The notes under the pieces: model-generated
The model's database searches: none
What the model was told of the DNA's origin: nothing
The model's input: the letters and a program-made list of their open reading frames with translations, nothing else
NCBI GenBank assembly: GCA_964393035.1
Contig: CAYMRX010000004.1
Span: 1-64,000 of the forward strand
DNA length: 64,000 nucleotides
Reading direction: 5' to 3'
From: Tabrizicola_A sp964393035
GTDB taxonomy: Bacteria; Pseudomonadota; Alphaproteobacteria; Rhodobacterales; Rhodobacteraceae
Part shown: piece after piece, positions 44,209 through 52,396 of the stretch
Layout: every line of letters starts with the position of its first letter
How positions within the stretch are numbered: the stretch's first letter is position 1
Program-made: the position numbers and the translations under genes

Positions 44209-45147
44209 TTACAGGTGCAGGTCAAAGAGCGCACAAGCCTCGTCAAAGAACCGCCCCCGCGTGGCGGGGCGTTCCATCATCACCTCATGCTCGGAACCGG
44301 GGTAAAGCGACAGCGTGCCTTTTGGCCAGCGGGCCATCCGGGCATGCACCGGGCCCGTGTCGACGATGCGCTCTTGCAGCCCAAGTGCTGTGACCACCGC
44401 CAGATCGGGTGAGGGCAGCAGGCTGAGGGCATGACATTCCTTCAGTGCCGCCTGCAACCAGCCCAAGGACGGCCCCGCCAACACAAGATCCGGGCAGGCC
44501 AGCGCCTGTTGGCGCATGTAATCCCACATCTCGGGGTCGGTGGTCAGGGTATTGCCCAGAAACGGGCTGTTCAGAACATAGGTCGTCTCTTTGGTTCCCG
44601 GCACCAGCCTGTCGTCAAAGCGCAACCACCGCGAGGCGCTTGACAGCGCCACCGCCATCGGCCGCATCCATGCCGCGATCAAAATGCCCCACATCGGCGC
44701 CGAAAACGCCGCCGCCTTGAACGGGTGCTTGCCCATCAGGCTGCGCAACCCGATGCATCCCCCCATCGAATGGGCCAACATGAACCACGGTTCCGGCAAC
44801 CCTTCGGCGCGGGCAAAGGTCAGCGCCGCGTCCATGTCCAGTTGATATTCCGCGAAATCATCGACATGGCCGGTCAACGAGGCGTCCAGCGGGCGATCGG
44901 CCAGCCCTTGGCCGCGCCAGTCAATCGACACCGTGGCATAGCCGCGCTGGGCCAGATCAGTGGCCGCGCGACCATATTTTTCAATGTATTCCGTGCGGCC
45001 GGGCAACAGGAACACCGTGCCTTTGGTGCCGCCATGCGGCCAGACACCGACACGAATCTGCACCCCGTCCGCCGCTTGCAGCCAGCGGGCATAACCGTCT
45101 GCCGGGCCATCTGCCAGTTTGGCGTGGAACGGGGCCTCGGATGTCAC
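44209..45147 (-). CDS. alpha/beta hydrolase, lysophospholipase-like
   Basis: A 312-residue hydrolase. Nucleophile elbow AHSMGG (Ser near residue 122), oxyanion-type LPGRTEYIEKYG near 50 and a late His in GSEHEVMME resemble PldB-like monoacylglycerol/lysophospholipid lipases. The start is GTG at 45147, overlapping the stop of the SCP2 gene (GTGA). No signal peptide. With a lipid-binding SCP2 protein upstream, action on a lipid or acyl ester is likely. Confidence 0.87.
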   Translation of the reverse strand: MTSEAPFHAKLADGPADGYARWLQAADGVQIRVGVWPHGGTKGTVFLLPGRTEYIEKYGRAATDLAQRGYATVSIDWRGQGLADRPLDASLTGHVDDFAEYQLDMDAALTFARAEGLPEPWFMLAHSMGGCIGLRSLMGKHPFKAAAFSAPMWGILIAAWMRPMAVALSSASRWLRFDDRLVPGTKETTYVLNSPFLGNTLTTDPEMWDYMRQQALACPDLVLAGPSLGWLQAALKECHALSLLPSPDLAVVTALGLQERIVDTGPVHARMARWPKGTLSLYPGSEHEVMMERPATRGRFFDEACALFDLHL

Positions 45148-45434
45148 GACAGCGCCGCGCCCAGTTGCATCGCCAAGCCCATGGAGCCATCGACCGTCAG
45201 TTTGCCGGTCATGAAGGCCGTCGCGGCATTCATCTCGCCTTCCAAAATGGCGCGGAACACCTCGGCATTGGCCGTCAAGGTCACATCGGCCGGGTCGTCG
45301 CCCGCCCGCACGCCATCGGCATCGGCCATGATCGCGCCTTCGCCGGGGATGACGAATTTGGCCACACCGGCATCAAAGCCGTTCACCATCTTCGCGCCAA
45401 GCGCCGCTACCGCCACCGAAATCACATCGCTCAT
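45144..45434 (-). CDS. SCP2 sterol/lipid-binding domain protein
   Basis: A 96-residue single-domain protein of the SCP2 family, which binds lipids in a hydrophobic pocket. It has ISVAVAALGAKM, DVTLTANAEVFRAILEGEMNAATAFMTGKLTVDG and the final SMGLAMQLGAALS helix, all conserved. The ATG at 45434 was chosen over one four codons upstream. It overlaps the hydrolase gene by four bases and diverges from the TPR gene. Confidence 0.87.
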   Translation of the reverse strand: MSDVISVAVAALGAKMVNGFDAGVAKFVIPGEGAIMADADGVRAGDDPADVTLTANAEVFRAILEGEMNAATAFMTGKLTVDGSMGLAMQLGAALS

Positions 45435-45507
45435 CCATCTCTCCATCGTGAAGGCGTGTCAAACATCAGGGGCTGGAGTTTTCCGCCCCATAGATTACGC
45501 TCAGGTT

Positions 45508-46068
45508 ATGAAAGTTTGGCCCCGTCTTCACAACAATATCCTTGCGGCACTTTTGCCGCTGATGATGGCCGGGGCGCCTGTCTTTGGTCAAACGGACAAG
45601 CTGGATGGGCTTTTTGACAAGCTGAAGACCGCCGACGCGCGTGAGGCGGCGCGAATCGAGCAGGAGATCTGGATCGAATGGTCGAAATCCGGCTCTGCGG
45701 CGATGGATCTCTTGTTGGAACGCGGGCAAGAGGCCATGGCGGCCGGCGACATGGCGGCGGCGATTGAGCATTTCACGGCCCTGACCGACCACGCCCCCGA
45801 TTTCGCCGAAGGTTGGAATGCGCGGGCGACGGCCTATTATCAGGTCGGACAGATCGGCCCTTCGCTGGCCGATATCGGCAAGACCCTGCAACTGAACCCC
45901 CGGCATTTCGGGGCGCTGGAAGGTCTGGCGATGATTTTTCAGGAGTTGGACGAACCGGAAAAGGCGCTGGAGGTCTGGAAGGCCGTTCTGGCTATACATC
46001 CCCATGCCGCCGGGGTATCGGACGCCATCAATGAGATCGAAACCGATCTGGAAGGCCACGAACTTTAG
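45508..46068 (+). CDS. exported TPR protein
   Basis: A 186-residue protein with a signal peptide (about 1-26, ending APVFGQ) and tetratricopeptide-like helix pairs, about three repeats (EAMAAGDMAAAIEHFTALTDHAPDF; ATAYYQVGQIGPSLADIGKT; AMIFQELDEPEKALEVWKAV). Periplasmic protein-protein interaction role; partner unknown. It ends 12 bases before the helicase gene on the same strand. Confidence 0.85.
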   Translation: MKVWPRLHNNILAALLPLMMAGAPVFGQTDKLDGLFDKLKTADAREAARIEQEIWIEWSKSGSAAMDLLLERGQEAMAAGDMAAAIEHFTALTDHAPDFAEGWNARATAYYQVGQIGPSLADIGKTLQLNPRHFGALEGLAMIFQELDEPEKALEVWKAVLAIHPHAAGVSDAINEIETDLEGHEL

Positions 46069-46080
46069 GAAGCCCAGCAG

Positions 46081-48999
46081 ATGGACGCCCGCGCCCGGGT
46101 GACGGCGGTCCTTGGGCCGACCAACACCGGCAAAACCCATTACGCCATCGAACGCATGCTCGCGCATCGCACGGGTGTCATTGGCCTGCCGCTCAGGCTT
46201 TTGGCGCGCGAGGTCTATGACCGCATCGTCGCCCTGCGCGGGCCTTCGGTGGTGGGTTTGGTGACAGGCGAAGAACGCATCGTGCCCGACCGCTGCCAAT
46301 ATTGGGTCTGTACCGTCGAAGCGATGCCACTGGACATAGGCGCCGATTTTGTCGCGGTGGACGAGATCCAGCTTTGCGCCGACCCCGACCGTGGCCATGT
46401 GTTCACCGACCGCCTGCTCCGGGCGCGGGGGCTGCATGAAACCCTGTTTCTGGGCGCTGAAACCATGCGCGGCGCGATTGCCGGGCTGGTGCCGGGCGTC
46501 ACCTTCCTGAAGCGCGAACGCTTTTCCGAACTGACCTATACCGGATCGAAAAAGATCAGCCGGATGCCGGAACGCTCTGCCATCGTCGGGTTTTCGGTCG
46601 AAAACGTCTATGCCATTGCCGAATTGATCCGCCGCACCAAGGGCGGTTGCGCGGTGGTGATGGGCGCGCTGTCGCCCCGCACGCGCAATGCGCAGGTGGC
46701 TTTGTATCAAAACGGCGATGTGGATTATCTGGTGGCCACCGATGCCATCGGCATGGGACTGAATCTGGACATCAAGCATATCGCGTTTTCGGCCACGGCG
46801 AAATTTGACGGTCGCCGGATGCGTGCGCTTTTCCCGCAGGAACTGGCGCAAATCGCGGGTCGGGCAGGGCGGCACACCGAAAACGGCACCTTCGGCGTCA
46901 CGGGCGAGGCGCGGCCCTTTGAGGAAGATGTGATCGAGGCCATCGAGGAACACCGCTTCGAGCCGATCCGCAAACTGCATTGGCGCAGCCATGATCTTGA
47001 TTTCGGCACGGCGGAAAAGCTGATCGCCAGCCTTGAACGGCACACGAATGACCCCTGGCTGACCCGCGCCCGCGATGCCGATGACATCGTGGCGCTCAAG
47101 GCGCTGGCGGCCACCCCCGAGGTGCAGCACAAGCTGACCGGGCCAAAGCGGGTGCAACTTTTGTGGGATGTGTGCCGCATCCCCGATTTTCGCAATGCCG
47201 GCAGCGGCGATCACATCAGCCTTTTGGCGCGGATTTTCGAATTTCTGGTCGGTCGCGGCCTTGGCGGCGGAAAACTGCCGTCCGAATGGCTGAAAAAGGC
47301 CATTGATCGCATCGACAAACCGGGCGGAGACATTGACACTCTCTCCAAACGGCTGGCCTATATCCGCACTTGGACCTATGTCGCGCAGCGAAAAGGCTGG
47401 GTGGAAGACGAAAGCCATTGGCGCGAGGAAACCCGCGCTGTAGAAGACCGCCTGTCAGATGCGCTGCACGCAGCCCTGACCCAACGATTTGTTGACCGGC
47501 GCACCAGCGTTCTGCTGCGGCGGTTGAAGCAGAAGGAGACCCTCGTGGCCGAGGTGAATGACAAAGGCGAAGTGACGGTTGAAGGCGAATTTGCCGGCCG
47601 TCTTGAAGGGTTCCGCTTTTCGCAGGATGCGTCCGCAAGCCCGGATCAGGCGCGGGTGCTGCGCACCGCAGCCCTTCAGGCGTTGAAGCCCGAATTCCAC
47701 CTGCGCGCGGATCGCTTCTATAACGCGCCCGACACCGAGATGGACTTCACCGAGCAAGGCGGCCTGATGTGGGGCACCTTTGCGGTGGGCAAGCTGGTCA
47801 AGGGCGGCGAGATCACCAAGCCCACGGTCGAGGCCTTCGTCGATGACGAGGCTGGTGAGGAAGTGGCCGAAAAGGTCCGCCGCCGTCTGCAACATTTCAT
47901 CGACCGCAAGGTTGCCGCGCAGTTTGAACCCTTGCTGGCCCTGGGGCGCGATGAAACCCTGCAAGGTCTGGCCAAGGGTTTTGCCTACCGCATCAGCGAA
48001 GGTCTGGGCGTGATCGACCGTTCGGCCATCGCGGCCGAGGTCAAGGAACTGGATCAGGATGCGCGCTCTGCCTTGCGCAAACATGGTGTGCGCTTTGGTC
48101 AATACACCGTCTTCCTGCCCGCGCTTTTGAAACCCGCGCCGACCCGGTTGCGTCTGGTGCTGTGGTCGCTGTGGAATGGCCTTGACGAATTCCCCGAAAG
48201 CCCGCCTCCGGGGCTGGTGACCATCCCGAACATCGAAGCTGTTCCGAAGGCGCATTACACGCTGGCCGGGTATCATCCGGCGGGCAGCCGCGCGATCCGC
48301 ATCGACATGCTGGAACGTCTGGCCGACATCCTGCGCCAAAAGGATTCGAAAGCCGGGTTCGAGGCAACCTCCGACATGCTGTCGATCACCGGCATGACGC
48401 TGGAGCAATTCTCCGACCTGATGGGCGGGCTTGGCTACAAGGCCGACAAGGCCGAGCGGGTCAAGGTCAAGGCCGCCCCCGTGCTGGTGCCGGTCGAGAT
48501 TGACCCGAACGCCCCGGTGAACCCGATCACCGAGGAAGAATCGGCCTTTGTACGGGTGGAAGAAGCTCCGGCCCCGGAAGGGGAGGCCGAAGCTGCCGCC
48601 CCCGAGATGGAGGCGTTCTACACCTTCACATGGGCGCCGAAGCCGCGCTTCCAGCGCCCGGAGCGCGGCCCGCGCCTCGAAGGTGCAGGCCGTGGCCCGC
48701 GCAAGGAAGGCGATGCGCCCCGCGGGGATCGTGGGGACCGCAAGCCCCGTGGCGACCGCCCGGCGCGCACCGAAGGCGAGGGCAAGCCGGAAGGCCGCCC
48801 CAACCGTCCGCAAGGGGATCGTCCGCAAGGGGAACGTGGCCCGCGCAAAGAGGGCGGCAAGCGTGACCATGGCAAGGGCGGCAAGCCGAACCGTGACGAG
48901 CGGCAAAAGTCCTTCGAGGCCCGCCCGCCGCGCGCCGAAAAGCCGATCGACCCCGACAATCCCTTTGCCGCGCTGATGGCGCTCAAGGGCAAGCTCTGA
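46081..48999 (+). CDS. Suv3-like RNA/DNA helicase with long basic tail
   Basis: A 972-residue superfamily-2 helicase. Walker A GPTNTGKTH (12-20), motif II DEIQ (94-97), which is the Suv3-type form rather than DEAD, motif V VATDAIGMGLNLD and motif VI QIAGRAGRH. A large C-terminal region follows. Residues about 858-960 form an Arg/Gly/Pro/Lys-rich tail with repeated RPQGDR and PRKEG units, probably an RNA-binding disordered tail. By analogy to Suv3 it may act in RNA turnover; this is inference. An S4 protein starts right after it, then fdxA and carD. Confidence 0.92.
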   Translation: MDARARVTAVLGPTNTGKTHYAIERMLAHRTGVIGLPLRLLAREVYDRIVALRGPSVVGLVTGEERIVPDRCQYWVCTVEAMPLDIGADFVAVDEIQLCADPDRGHVFTDRLLRARGLHETLFLGAETMRGAIAGLVPGVTFLKRERFSELTYTGSKKISRMPERSAIVGFSVENVYAIAELIRRTKGGCAVVMGALSPRTRNAQVALYQNGDVDYLVATDAIGMGLNLDIKHIAFSATAKFDGRRMRALFPQELAQIAGRAGRHTENGTFGVTGEARPFEEDVIEAIEEHRFEPIRKLHWRSHDLDFGTAEKLIASLERHTNDPWLTRARDADDIVALKALAATPEVQHKLTGPKRVQLLWDVCRIPDFRNAGSGDHISLLARIFEFLVGRGLGGGKLPSEWLKKAIDRIDKPGGDIDTLSKRLAYIRTWTYVAQRKGWVEDESHWREETRAVEDRLSDALHAALTQRFVDRRTSVLLRRLKQKETLVAEVNDKGEVTVEGEFAGRLEGFRFSQDASASPDQARVLRTAALQALKPEFHLRADRFYNAPDTEMDFTEQGGLMWGTFAVGKLVKGGEITKPTVEAFVDDEAGEEVAEKVRRRLQHFIDRKVAAQFEPLLALGRDETLQGLAKGFAYRISEGLGVIDRSAIAAEVKELDQDARSALRKHGVRFGQYTVFLPALLKPAPTRLRLVLWSLWNGLDEFPESPPPGLVTIPNIEAVPKAHYTLAGYHPAGSRAIRIDMLERLADILRQKDSKAGFEATSDMLSITGMTLEQFSDLMGGLGYKADKAERVKVKAAPVLVPVEIDPNAPVNPITEEESAFVRVEEAPAPEGEAEAAAPEMEAFYTFTWAPKPRFQRPERGPRLEGAGRGPRKEGDAPRGDRGDRKPRGDRPARTEGEGKPEGRPNRPQGDRPQGERGPRKEGGKRDHGKGGKPNRDERQKSFEARPPRAEKPIDPDNPFAALMALKGKL

Positions 49000-49317
49000 T
49001 TGGCGGGGCCTTCGGGCAAGGTGCAACCCGGCGTCCAGCCGAAACTTCGGCTGGACAAATGGCTGTTTCATGCCCGCTTCTTCAAATCGCGCGAATTGGC
49101 GCAAGACTGCATTGAGGACGGGCATCTGCGCATCAATGCGCAACGTTGCGTCAAGCCCGGCCATGGGCTTTCCGTCGGCGATGTGCTGACCTTTCCGCAA
49201 GGCAACCGCATCCGCGTCGTGCGCGTTCTGTCCCTGTCAGACCGCCGTGGCCCGGCGACCGAGGCGCAGTCGCTTTATGCCGATCTTGATCTGCCGGGGC
49301 AGGATGCATCGGCTTGA
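49000..49317 (+). CDS. S4-domain RNA-binding protein, Hsp15-like
   Basis: A 105-residue protein with an S4 fold: LRLDKWLFHARFFKSRELAQDCIEDGHLRINAQRCVK. This resembles Hsp15 (HslR), which recycles stalled 50S subunits. The start appears to be TTG at 49000, immediately after the helicase stop; a GTG at 49021 is an alternative. It is coupled to the helicase gene by position, suggesting joint RNA work. Confidence 0.85.
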   Translation: MAGPSGKVQPGVQPKLRLDKWLFHARFFKSRELAQDCIEDGHLRINAQRCVKPGHGLSVGDVLTFPQGNRIRVVRVLSLSDRRGPATEAQSLYADLDLPGQDASA

Positions 49318-49370
49318 ATGATCCGGCCCACTGACATAAACAGCGGGCAACCAACCATACGGGGTGTGCC

Positions 49371-49709
49371 ATGACCTATGTCGTGACCGACAACTGCATC
49401 GCTTGCAAATACACCGACTGCGTCGAGGTCTGCCCGGTGGATTGCTTTTACGAAGGCGAAAACACGCTGGTGATTCACCCTGACGAATGCATCGACTGCG
49501 GTGTGTGCGAGCCCGAATGCCCCGCCGATGCCATCCGCCCGGATACCGAGCCGGACATGGACAAATGGGTGACCTTCAACCGCAAATACGCCCAGCTTTG
49601 GCCGGTCATCACCACCAAGCGCGATCCGATGCCGGGCTATGAGGAACATGACGGCGAAACCGGCAAGCTGGAAAAGTATTTCTCGGAAGCGCCCGGCGAA
49701 GGCGGCTGA
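49371..49709 (+). CDS. fdxA: seven-iron ferredoxin
   Basis: A 112-residue electron carrier with one 3Fe-4S and one 4Fe-4S cluster. Cys9, Cys17 and Cys50 match the 3Fe ligands, Cys21, Cys40, Cys43 and Cys46 the 4Fe ligands; Cys12 and Cys25 are the usual extra residues. The 60-residue C-terminal extension is typical of alphaproteobacterial FdxA. It follows the S4 gene after 53 bases and is followed by a hairpin. Confidence 0.96.
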   Translation: MTYVVTDNCIACKYTDCVEVCPVDCFYEGENTLVIHPDECIDCGVCEPECPADAIRPDTEPDMDKWVTFNRKYAQLWPVITTKRDPMPGYEEHDGETGKLEKYFSEAPGEGG

Positions 49710-49726
49710 TGCTGCATATGCGGCAT

Positions 49727-49755
49727 TGATTCGTGCGCGCAGCGATCACGAATCA
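49727..49755. terminator. 9-bp hairpin after fdxA
   Basis: TGATTCGTG at 49727-49735 pairs perfectly with CACGAATCA at 49747-49755 around an 11-base loop, 17 bases after the fdxA stop. The following AAAAATATA is AT-rich but not a T-run on the plus strand. Confidence 0.5.
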
Positions 49756-49821
49756 GGCATTGCGAGAAAAATATATCTGATTTCAAGGGCTTGCCTGGTA
49801 TTCCATGGGGAATCGCCACAG

Positions 49822-49850
49822 TTGGAATCAGCGTATTTTTGTGTTATACA
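49822..49850 (+). promoter_or_regulatory. housekeeping-type promoter of carD
   Basis: TTGGAA at 49822-49827 and TATACA at 49845-49850 are separated by 17 bases, matching the sigma-70 consensus (TTGACA, TATAAT) closely for a GC-rich genome. Start of transcription near 49857 would leave a leader of about 145 bases before carD. Within the leader CTCAGG...CCTGAG can form a short stem. Confidence 0.65.
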
Positions 49851-50000
49851 ATCTTCACAAACAACACGGATGCCTGTCTGCCGCCTCAGGTCTGCTCGCC
49901 TGAGACGATATTCCTGTCGCCTGAAGTCCTGCATCCGGGTCTCGCTTGGATCGGACGGCCTGTTGCCGGGACTGGCCTCTTGCCAAGGAAGCAACCAAGA

Positions 50001-50510
50001 ATGACCAAATCGAAGAAGCCCGATTTCCGCCCGAACGAGTTCGTGGTGTATCCTGCGCATGGCGTGGGCAAGATCATGTCGATCGAGGAACAGGAAATCG
50101 CCGGTATCCATCTGGAACTGTTTGTGATTTCCTTTGAAAAGGACAAGATGACGCTGCGCGTGCCCACCCACAAGGCGACCGAGATCGGCATGCGCGCCCT
50201 TTCGGCCCCCGATGTGGTGTCCAAGGCGCTGGACACGCTGAAGGGCAAGGCCAAAGTGAAGCGCGCCATGTGGTCGCGCCGGGCGCAGGAATATGAACAG
50301 AAGATCAACTCGGGCGATCTGATGGCGATTGCCGAGGTGGTCCGCGACCTGCATCGCAATGACGATCAGCGCGAGCAATCCTATTCCGAGCGTCAACTCT
50401 ATGAGGCTGCGCTGGAGCGTCTGACCCGCGAAGTCGCCGCCGTGTCCGGCGTGGATGAGGCGGGCGCACAGCGCAAGGTCGGCGACGTGCTGACCAGCCG
50501 CGCCGCCTGA
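50001..50510 (+). CDS. carD: CarD-family transcription regulator
   Basis: A 169-residue RNA polymerase-binding protein. The N-terminal RID domain starts FRPNEFVVYPAHGVGKIMSIEEQEIAG (Tudor-like), followed by a helical DNA-binding domain. CarD stabilises open complexes at sigma-70 promoters; in alphaproteobacteria it acts at the many promoters lacking T at -7. The ATG at 50001 was chosen because it begins directly ahead of the conserved N-terminus. A strong bidirectional terminator follows. Confidence 0.95.
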   Translation: MTKSKKPDFRPNEFVVYPAHGVGKIMSIEEQEIAGIHLELFVISFEKDKMTLRVPTHKATEIGMRALSAPDVVSKALDTLKGKAKVKRAMWSRRAQEYEQKINSGDLMAIAEVVRDLHRNDDQREQSYSERQLYEAALERLTREVAAVSGVDEAGAQRKVGDVLTSRAA

Positions 50511-50530
50511 TTTTACGACGAAAAATCATG

Positions 50531-50560
50531 AAAAACGGCGGCCCTTCGGCCGCCGTTTTT
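50531..50560. terminator. strong bidirectional intrinsic terminator
   Basis: AAAAACGGCGGCC at 50531-50543 and GGCCGCCGTTTTT at 50548-50560 form a perfect 13-bp stem with a CTTC loop. T-runs lie on both strands. It serves carD (plus) and cobS (minus), whose stop codon shares base 50560. Confidence 0.93.
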
Positions 50561-51318
50561 CATGGCAAAAGGGCGGTGGCCGCGGCCAGCGCGGCAATCT
50601 CGGTCATGACCTGCGCCGCGCCCAGAACGTCGCCGGTCTGCCCGCCGATCTTGGCCCGCGCCACCTGCGCAAAGGCGGCGGCCATCACGGCGACGGCCAG
50701 CCCCAGCCCCAGCGCGGCCCACCCCGTCAGCGCCAGCGCCAGCAAAAGCGCCAGACCCGCCCCCAAGACCGCCGCCGCCATGGGCGGCTGGCCATGCCCG
50801 GCCGATAGCCCGTCCGTCCGCGCATTGGGCAGCGCGACCATCACCAGCCCCATCGCCGCCCGCGACAGGATGGCGGGCGCCAGCGCCAATTCACAGGCAC
50901 CGGCGCCCAACAGCGTTGCGATGGCCGACCAGCGCATCAAAAGCGCCAGACCAAGGGCAATGCCACCATAACTGCCGATCCGGCTGTCCTTCATGATCTC
51001 CAGCCGCCGCTCGCGGCTATGCCCACCCCAGAAGCCATCCGCGCAATCGGCCAGCCCATCCTCATGCAGACCGCCCGTCAAGGCGACCTGCACCGCAATC
51101 ACCAAAGCGGCAGCGATGCCAATCGCCACGCCCGTGACCTGAAGGGCCGCCCCCAACGACAACGCGATGCCCCCGACGACCGCCCCCACCAGGGGCCAGG
51201 CCCAGACGCCGCCGGGGCGTGGTGCGGTAAAGGGCACCGGAATCCGGGTCAAAAGGCCAAAGCCGGCCAGAATGTCGCGGGCAATTGCGGGCAGTTGGTC
51301 GCGGATAGGCAGAGCCAT
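50560..51318 (-). CDS. cobS: adenosylcobinamide-GDP ribazoletransferase
   Basis: Last step of the cobalamin nucleotide loop: joins adenosylcobinamide-GDP with alpha-ribazole at the inner membrane. 252 residues, about six spans. GLHEDGLADCADGFWGGHSRERRLEIMKDSRIGSYG (about 82-117) is the conserved metal/substrate loop. The gene diverges from cobT across 70 bases, too short for a cobalamin riboswitch. Confidence 0.95.
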   Translation of the reverse strand: MALPIRDQLPAIARDILAGFGLLTRIPVPFTAPRPGGVWAWPLVGAVVGGIALSLGAALQVTGVAIGIAAALVIAVQVALTGGLHEDGLADCADGFWGGHSRERRLEIMKDSRIGSYGGIALGLALLMRWSAIATLLGAGACELALAPAILSRAAMGLVMVALPNARTDGLSAGHGQPPMAAAVLGAGLALLLALALTGWAALGLGLAVAVMAAAFAQVARAKIGGQTGDVLGAAQVMTEIAALAAATALLP

Positions 51319-51388
51319 GTCTTTTCCAGTCTGGTCAAGGGCTGTACCAACGGCTAGCCAAGAGACGACCGACGATCAAGGATTTCCC

Positions 51389-52396
51389 ATGCCTGCCTTC
51401 ACCTCTCTAGTCGAATTCGCCGCCCTTCTGGCCAATGCCCCCGCCGCCGATGCCACCGCGCATCAGGCCGCCTCCGACCGCAACGGCCAGTTGACCAAAC
51501 CGCCCGGTGCGCTGGGGCGTCTGGAAGACCTTGCCCTTTGGGTGGCCTCCTGGCAGGGCAATGGCCGCCCGGTGATCGCAGCACCGCAAGTGCTGATCTT
51601 TGCGGGCAATCACGGCGTTTGCGCCCAAGGGGTTTCGGCCTTCCCGGCAGAAGTCACCGTTCAGATGGTGGCCAATTTCCAGCACGGCGGGGCGGCGATC
51701 AACCAGCTTTCCAAGGCCTTTGGCGCCACGATGGCGGTCCATGCGCTGGAGTTGGACCGGCCGACCGGGGATTTCACCGAAACCGCCGCGATGACCGAGG
51801 CTGAAACCGTGGCGGCGCTGCAAACCGGCTGGAACGCGGTGGATCCCAAGGCCGATCTTCTGGTGGTCGGCGAAATGGGCATCGGCAACACCACGGTGGC
51901 GGCGGCCTTGGCGGCGGCGCTCTTGGGTGGGTCGGGCGCGGAATGGGTCGGGCGGGGCACCGGTGTTGACAATGCGGGGCTTGCCCGCAAGGCGCGCGCG
52001 GTCGATGCGGGCTTGGCACGCCATGCATCCCGCGACCCGATGCAAGTGCTGGCCAACCTTGGCGGCCGTGAGATCGCCGCCATGGCCGGGGCCATGGCAC
52101 GCGCGCGGGTGGCGCGTATCCCGCTGATCCTTGATGGCTTTATCGCCTGTTCGGCGGCTTTGGTGCTGCATGCGGTGACGCCTGCCGCGCTGGACCACGC
52201 GGTTGCGGGGCATCTGTCGGCAGAAGGCGCGCATGGCCGGTTGCTGGCGGCCCTTGGCAAGGAGCCGCTCTTGTCGATGGGCTTGCGGCTTGGCGAAGGG
52301 TCGGGCGCGGCCTTGGCGATTGGCATCGTCAAGGCGGCTGTCGCCTGTCATTCCGGCATGGCGACCTTTGCCGAGGCGGGCGTCTCCGAAGGCTGA
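51389..52396 (+). CDS. cobT: nicotinate-nucleotide-dimethylbenzimidazole phosphoribosyltransferase
   Basis: Makes alpha-ribazole 5'-phosphate, the lower-ligand precursor for CobS. 335 residues. KPPGALGRLEDLALW near the N-terminus, FAGNHGVCAQGVSAFP, GEMGIGNTTVAAAL and RGTGVDNAGLARK are the binding-site landmarks; the catalytic Glu is near the C-terminus (GEGSGAALA/FAEAGV). The ATG at 51389 is preceded by AAGGA. The 3' end overlaps the convergent antiporter gene by 49 bases. Confidence 0.94.
   Translation: MPAFTSLVEFAALLANAPAADATAHQAASDRNGQLTKPPGALGRLEDLALWVASWQGNGRPVIAAPQVLIFAGNHGVCAQGVSAFPAEVTVQMVANFQHGGAAINQLSKAFGATMAVHALELDRPTGDFTETAAMTEAETVAALQTGWNAVDPKADLLVVGEMGIGNTTVAAALAAALLGGSGAEWVGRGTGVDNAGLARKARAVDAGLARHASRDPMQVLANLGGREIAAMAGAMARARVARIPLILDGFIACSAALVLHAVTPAALDHAVAGHLSAEGAHGRLLAALGKEPLLSMGLRLGEGSGAALAIGIVKAAVACHSGMATFAEAGVSEG

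Noticed and set aside
45466..47418. A 650-codon minus-strand frame opposite the TPR and helicase genes
   Set aside because: The plus strand carries intact helicase motifs; the minus frame has no recognisable domain.
48650..48960. Tandem repeats in the helicase tail that might be a CRISPR-like or satellite array
   Set aside because: The repeats are in frame, short and imperfect, and encode an Arg/Gly/Pro-rich protein tail.
51319..51388. Cobalamin riboswitch between cobS and cobT
   Set aside because: Only 70 bases separate the genes, too short for the known cobalamin riboswitch, and no B12 box was seen.
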